This document shows positions 60,920-64,000 of a stretch of 64,000 nucleotides of DNA, piece after piece (the stretch's first letter is position 1; every line of letters starts with the position of its first letter). Under the pieces are notes generated by a model. The model worked only from the letters and a program-made list of their open reading frames with translations. It had not been told where the DNA came from and ran no database searches. Origin of the DNA: Bog-473 sp963717455. Its GTDB lineage: Bacteria > Actinomycetota > Acidimicrobiia > Acidimicrobiales > RAAP-2. The DNA is taken from NCBI GenBank assembly GCA_963717455.1, contig OY970336.1, positions 1,054,001 through 1,118,000 on the forward strand, read 5' to 3'. The position numbers and the translations under genes are program-made.

Positions 60920-62893
60920 ATGGACCACGACGCGGCCACACCCACCCAGGCGGTGGCGGAGACGAGCCGCTTCCCCCTGGCGATCCGGACCCAGCGGGTG
61001 CTCCAGGTCACCCTCGGCCTGTTCTGGATCCTCGATGCGGCCCTCCAGTTCCAGCCCTTCATGTTCGGGCGGGGCTTCGTCGACGCCTTCATCCTGAACA
61101 ACGCCGCCGGCCAGCCCTTCGTCCTCGGCGACCTCATCACGCACGTCGGCAACTTCGTGGCGCCCGACATCGCGGTGTGGAACACCTTCTTCGCGCTGAT
61201 CCAGCTCTTCATCGGCGTCGGCCTGCTCTTCCGGCCCACGGTGCGCCCGGCGCTGGCCGTCTCCTTCGTGTGGGCGCTGGCCGTCTGGATCGTCGGCGAG
61301 GGCATGGGGATGATCCTGACCGGAGCCGCCACCGCGCTCACCGGCGCGCCGGGCTCGGTGCTGCTGTACGGGCTGCTGGGCCTCATGGCCTGGCCGCGGG
61401 CGCCCCGGCGCGACGTCGACTGGAGCGACCGGCCCGTCGGCGTCGCCTCGTCGGCGGCGGCCCAGGGCATCGGACGCTCCATCACGCCGCTGGCCGTGTG
61501 GGCGGGGTACTGGTCGCTGGCGGCAGTGCTGTTCGTCTTCCCCGACAACCGGACCCGCACGTCGGTGTCGAGCGCCATCGTCGGCATGGCCCCCGGGCAG
61601 CCGGGCTGGTTCTCCCACTTCCTCACGAACCTGGGCAACCAGGTCTCGACGACCGGCACCCAGACGGCCTGGGTGCTGGCCGCCGTCGCGCTCGTCATCG
61701 GCCTCGGGCCGCTGGTGGCCCGCCGCCCGGGGTGGTTCCTCCTCGCCGGCGCGCTGTTCTCCCTCCTGTTGTGGATCGCCGGGCAGGGACTGATCGGCAA
61801 CATCTTCACCACGCCGGTCACCGACCCCAACACGGGGCCGCTCGTCGTCGTGCTGGCGGCCGCCATGGTGCCCACGGTCCGGGCGCGGCGGGAGTGGCGC
61901 CCGCCCGCCGCCGAGCTGGTGCGCCGCGCCCCGGCGGCCGCGGCCCTGGGTGTGGCGGGGCTCGGCGCCGCGCTGGCCCTGAGCGCCAGCTACCCGGCGC
62001 CGGCGGCGGAGTCGACCGGCTCCGCCATGGCGGGCATGGTGATGGGCGGCGGCCCGGGGGCCGGGTCGGGCTCCGCGTCCCGGCCGTCGACGGCCGACAC
62101 CTGCGTCCCGCACCAGGTCGGCCTCAAGATCGCCGGGCTCGACCTGGCCAACACGCCCTACATGATCATGAGCGGGTCCCGCGGGATGGACATGAACGGC
62201 GCCGACGCCAGCGCGGCGGCCGGCCTCAACACGACCAAGCCCAACTGGCACTACACCGGGCCCGCCCTGCCGCAGGCGGAGGCCCAGGCGCTGCTGGCGG
62301 ACGGCAACAACGGCCCGGTCGACATCCACATGGCGCAGAGCGGCTGCGCGGCCCGGCTCACCTCGGCCGAGGACATCGGCGCCCAGCAGTACGTGCAGGC
62401 GACCAGCGCGGCGGCGGCGCGCTTCGCCACGCCGGCCGAGGCCGTGGTGGCCGGCTACGTCCCGGCGTCGCCGACGGACTATCCGGTCGTCACCTACGTG
62501 AACCCCGCCATCGTGGCGGCCAACGCGGCGGCGCGCCGCACGCTCGACCCCCGGCACGTCGACGGCCTCGTGTACGCGACCACTCCTACCGGCGCCCAGG
62601 TGCTGGCCGCCGCCATGTACATCCTGCCTGCCACCGAGACGAAGATCCCCATGCCCTACGGCGCGCTGGTGCAGTGGCACCGCCGTACCCAGGTCTGCGG
62701 CACCGGGGCGACGTCGCCCACCATGCCGCTCGAGGTCACCGGGTACCCGCCGTGCCCGGTCGGCTCGACCCTCCAGCCGACGCCCTACCTGTCGATGGTC
62801 TGGCAGGTCCCGGTAGCCGGTGGCCCGCTGGCGATCCAGCCGCCCGACGTCCAGATCGTGGAGGCGGCCGTCATGGCGTCCGGGGGGACGTAA
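60920..62893 (+). CDS. Polytopic membrane protein with extracytoplasmic C-terminal domain
   Basis: A 657-residue protein not recognised as a named family. About nine hydrophobic segments fill residues 25-370, including LQVTLGLFWILDAALQF, FFALIQLFIGVGLLF and GWFLLAGALFSLLLWIAGQG. A Met/Gly-rich stretch (SAMAGMVMGGGPGAG) leads to a roughly 270-residue C-terminal domain with four cysteines, HYTGPALPQAEAQALL, YVNPAIVAANAAARRTLDPRHVDGLVYA and ALVQWHRRTQVC. It may bind a metal or cofactor outside the membrane, but no function can be assigned. Confidence 0.7.
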   Translation: MDHDAATPTQAVAETSRFPLAIRTQRVLQVTLGLFWILDAALQFQPFMFGRGFVDAFILNNAAGQPFVLGDLITHVGNFVAPDIAVWNTFFALIQLFIGVGLLFRPTVRPALAVSFVWALAVWIVGEGMGMILTGAATALTGAPGSVLLYGLLGLMAWPRAPRRDVDWSDRPVGVASSAAAQGIGRSITPLAVWAGYWSLAAVLFVFPDNRTRTSVSSAIVGMAPGQPGWFSHFLTNLGNQVSTTGTQTAWVLAAVALVIGLGPLVARRPGWFLLAGALFSLLLWIAGQGLIGNIFTTPVTDPNTGPLVVVLAAAMVPTVRARREWRPPAAELVRRAPAAAALGVAGLGAALALSASYPAPAAESTGSAMAGMVMGGGPGAGSGSASRPSTADTCVPHQVGLKIAGLDLANTPYMIMSGSRGMDMNGADASAAAGLNTTKPNWHYTGPALPQAEAQALLADGNNGPVDIHMAQSGCAARLTSAEDIGAQQYVQATSAAAARFATPAEAVVAGYVPASPTDYPVVTYVNPAIVAANAAARRTLDPRHVDGLVYATTPTGAQVLAAAMYILPATETKIPMPYGALVQWHRRTQVCGTGATSPTMPLEVTGYPPCPVGSTLQPTPYLSMVWQVPVAGGPLAIQPPDVQIVEAAVMASGGT

Positions 62894-62979
62894 GCCTGGC
62901 CGAAAGGATGAGAGCCCGCCGGGAAATTCCGCCTCGGGACGGACTCGATGGGCACCCCCGCTTCCCTAACCTCGGGGCC

Positions 62980-63486
62980 ATGGCCGCCTCCCCTGACGTG
63001 GTCGAGCGGCTCCTGGCCTGGGGCCGCATCGACTTCCGACCCTCCCACCGGCCTCCGGCGTGGGGGCGGGTGGCACTCGCCACCGCGCTGGCCATCGTGC
63101 TCTCGCTGGCGGCCGACGCGGCGCTGGTCGCCCTCGGGACGCACCTGTTCCCGGCGACGACCGGCTACGCGCACTTCCAGTTCGCCGACTACGCCAAGCT
63201 GACCGTGATCGGCGTGATCATCGCCGGCGCGGCCTGGCCCGTCGTCGCCCGCGTGAGCTCCGCGCCGCGCTGGCTGTTCTTCCGCGCCGCCATCGCGGTC
63301 ACCGTCGTGCTCTTCCTGCCGGATGCCTACATCTGGTGGCAGGGGCAGTCCGCCCAGGCGGTGGCCGTGCTCATGGCCATGCACGTGGCCATCGCGCTGA
63401 TCACCTACAACCTGCTGGTCCACCTGGCCCCGTTGCGCGCCGCCGGGCGCCGCACCACCTCCGCCCGCAGCGAAGCCGGCGTGTAG
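62980..63486 (+). CDS. DUF6069-like membrane protein
   Basis: A 168-residue protein with four hydrophobic segments: VALATALAIVLSLAADAALVALG, FADYAKLTVIGVIIAGAAWPVVARVSSAPR, RAAIAVTVVLFLPDAYIWW and VLMAMHVAIALITYNLLVHLAP. This arrangement matches the DUF6069 group of small membrane proteins of unknown function. It follows the large membrane protein gene after 86 bp. Confidence 0.7.
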   Translation: MAASPDVVERLLAWGRIDFRPSHRPPAWGRVALATALAIVLSLAADAALVALGTHLFPATTGYAHFQFADYAKLTVIGVIIAGAAWPVVARVSSAPRWLFFRAAIAVTVVLFLPDAYIWWQGQSAQAVAVLMAMHVAIALITYNLLVHLAPLRAAGRRTTSARSEAGV

Positions 63487-63509
63487 CCGGCGTCGCCGCG
63501 GCAACCCCC

Positions 63510-64000
63510 TCAGCGCGGCGCGATCTCGTCGGCCTCGGCCAGCACGTCGGCGCCGGGGCGCCACTGCCCGGCGGCGACGTTCGCCGCCACCTGCTCGGGC
63601 GTGGTGGCGCCCGCGATGACCGAGGCGACCGCAGGCCGAGACAGCAGCCACCCGAACGCGAGGTCGAGCACGCTGTGGCCGTGGCGCCGCGCCAGCTCGT
63701 CCAGGGCGGCGACGCGGGCCAGCCGCTCGTCGGTCAGTTGGCTGGCCGCCCGGTCGCCCATGGTGGCCAGCCGGGTGCCCTCCGGGGGTGGCTCGCCCGC
63801 CCGGTACTTGCCGCTGAGGAGACCGCTCGCCAGGGGGAAGTAGGGCAGAAAGGCCAGGCGGAGGCGCTCGCACTCGGCGAGGACCCCGTCCTCGGGCTCC
63901 CGGTGGAGCATGTTGTACTGGTTCTGCACGCTGACGAACCCCGGGGCGCCCGGCGGGGTGGCCGCCGCGGCCTCGGCGAGCATGGCGGCGCTGAAGTTGG
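63510..64000 (-). CDS. Aldo/keto reductase, 5' partial
   Basis: The C-terminal 163 residues of an aldo/keto reductase, open to the window edge: FVSVQNQYNMLHREPEDGVLAECERLRLAFLPYFPLASGLLSGKYR and DLAFGWLLSRPAVASVIAGATTPEQVAANVAA, the NADPH-binding end. The catalytic Tyr, Asp, Lys and His are in the missing part. Substrate unknown. Confidence 0.88.
   Translation of the reverse strand, partial: NFSAAMLAEAAAATPPGAPGFVSVQNQYNMLHREPEDGVLAECERLRLAFLPYFPLASGLLSGKYRAGEPPPEGTRLATMGDRAASQLTDERLARVAALDELARRHGHSVLDLAFGWLLSRPAVASVIAGATTPEQVAANVAAGQWRPGADVLAEADEIAPR

Noticed and set aside
59699..62680. A 993-codon open frame antisense to the GH18-like and membrane protein genes
   Set aside because: Composition is Gly/Arg/His-rich without motifs, and it is the mirror of two well-supported genes.
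1..64000. tRNA, rRNA, CRISPR array or prophage
   Set aside because: No cloverleaf-like, ribosomal, regularly spaced repeat or phage structural sequence was recognised.

Overview
The window is about 70% GC with dense, short-gapped genes on both strands and frequent ATGA/GTGA start-stop overlaps. A mycofactocin locus, F420-type oxidoreductases (LLM and Ddn-like), IpdABC/EchA20-type steroid-ring catabolism and many acyl-CoA enzymes point to a free-living, catabolically versatile actinomycete. An Acidimicrobiia-like or mycobacteria/Rhodococcus-like lineage fits. That placement is inferred from gene content and was not computed.

Layout. 1-9.3 kb: a beta-glucosidase running off the left edge, a DedA membrane protein, an alpha/beta hydrolase, an N-acyl-D-amino-acid deacylase-like amidohydrolase, an ABC exporter, two divergent TetR regulators and a cyclase-family metal hydrolase. 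9.4-18.4 kb: a mycofactocin (MFT) locus with an NDMA-type alcohol dehydrogenase, mftD, mftF, mftABC, mftE and an MFT-coupled SDR. The MFT redox peptide would be built by MftA-C-E-F and used by the dehydrogenases. 18.4-21.4 kb: three adjacent broken genes (PLP enzyme, LLM oxidoreductase, SDR), then an inverted-repeat remnant. 21.6-26.1 kb: an aldehyde dehydrogenase, then two insertion sequences, the second inserted into the terminal repeat of the first. 26.2-38 kb: a DUF35 protein, an FtsH-like protease, a broken DegT aminotransferase, a phosphatase, an LLM oxidoreductase, an acyl-CoA dehydrogenase pair, an amidohydrolase, a dienelactone hydrolase and a lipoprotein. 38-44.3 kb: DNA-alkylation repair (two HhH-GPD glycosylases, one fused to Ada, plus Ogt) mixed with small oxidoreductases. 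44.4-55.7 kb: a lipid/steroid catabolic block with a second acyl-CoA dehydrogenase pair, a thiolase, a DUF35 protein, a thiolase-like protein, ipdC-ipdB-ipdA, echA20 and an SDR. 55.8-64 kb: proton-translocating transhydrogenase pntAA-AB-B, a GH18-like secreted protein, two membrane proteins and an aldo/keto reductase cut by the right edge.

Three signals cut across these genes. (1) A 15-bp palindrome, CTGACGNNGCGTCAG or close to it, sits upstream of four catabolic transcription units (aldehyde dehydrogenase, amidohydrolase, thiolase operon, echA20/SDR) and suggests one shared regulator. (2) Six frameshifts in five genes each occur at a CGCGCG run and can be repaired by adding or removing one GC dinucleotide. 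They are either systematic read errors or real slippage. (3) ipdC has no ATG, GTG or TTG that keeps its conserved N-terminus, and appears to start at a CTG overlapping the ipdB stop as CTGA.

No tRNA, rRNA, CRISPR array or phage module was recognised. No gap longer than about 300 bases lacks a gene.
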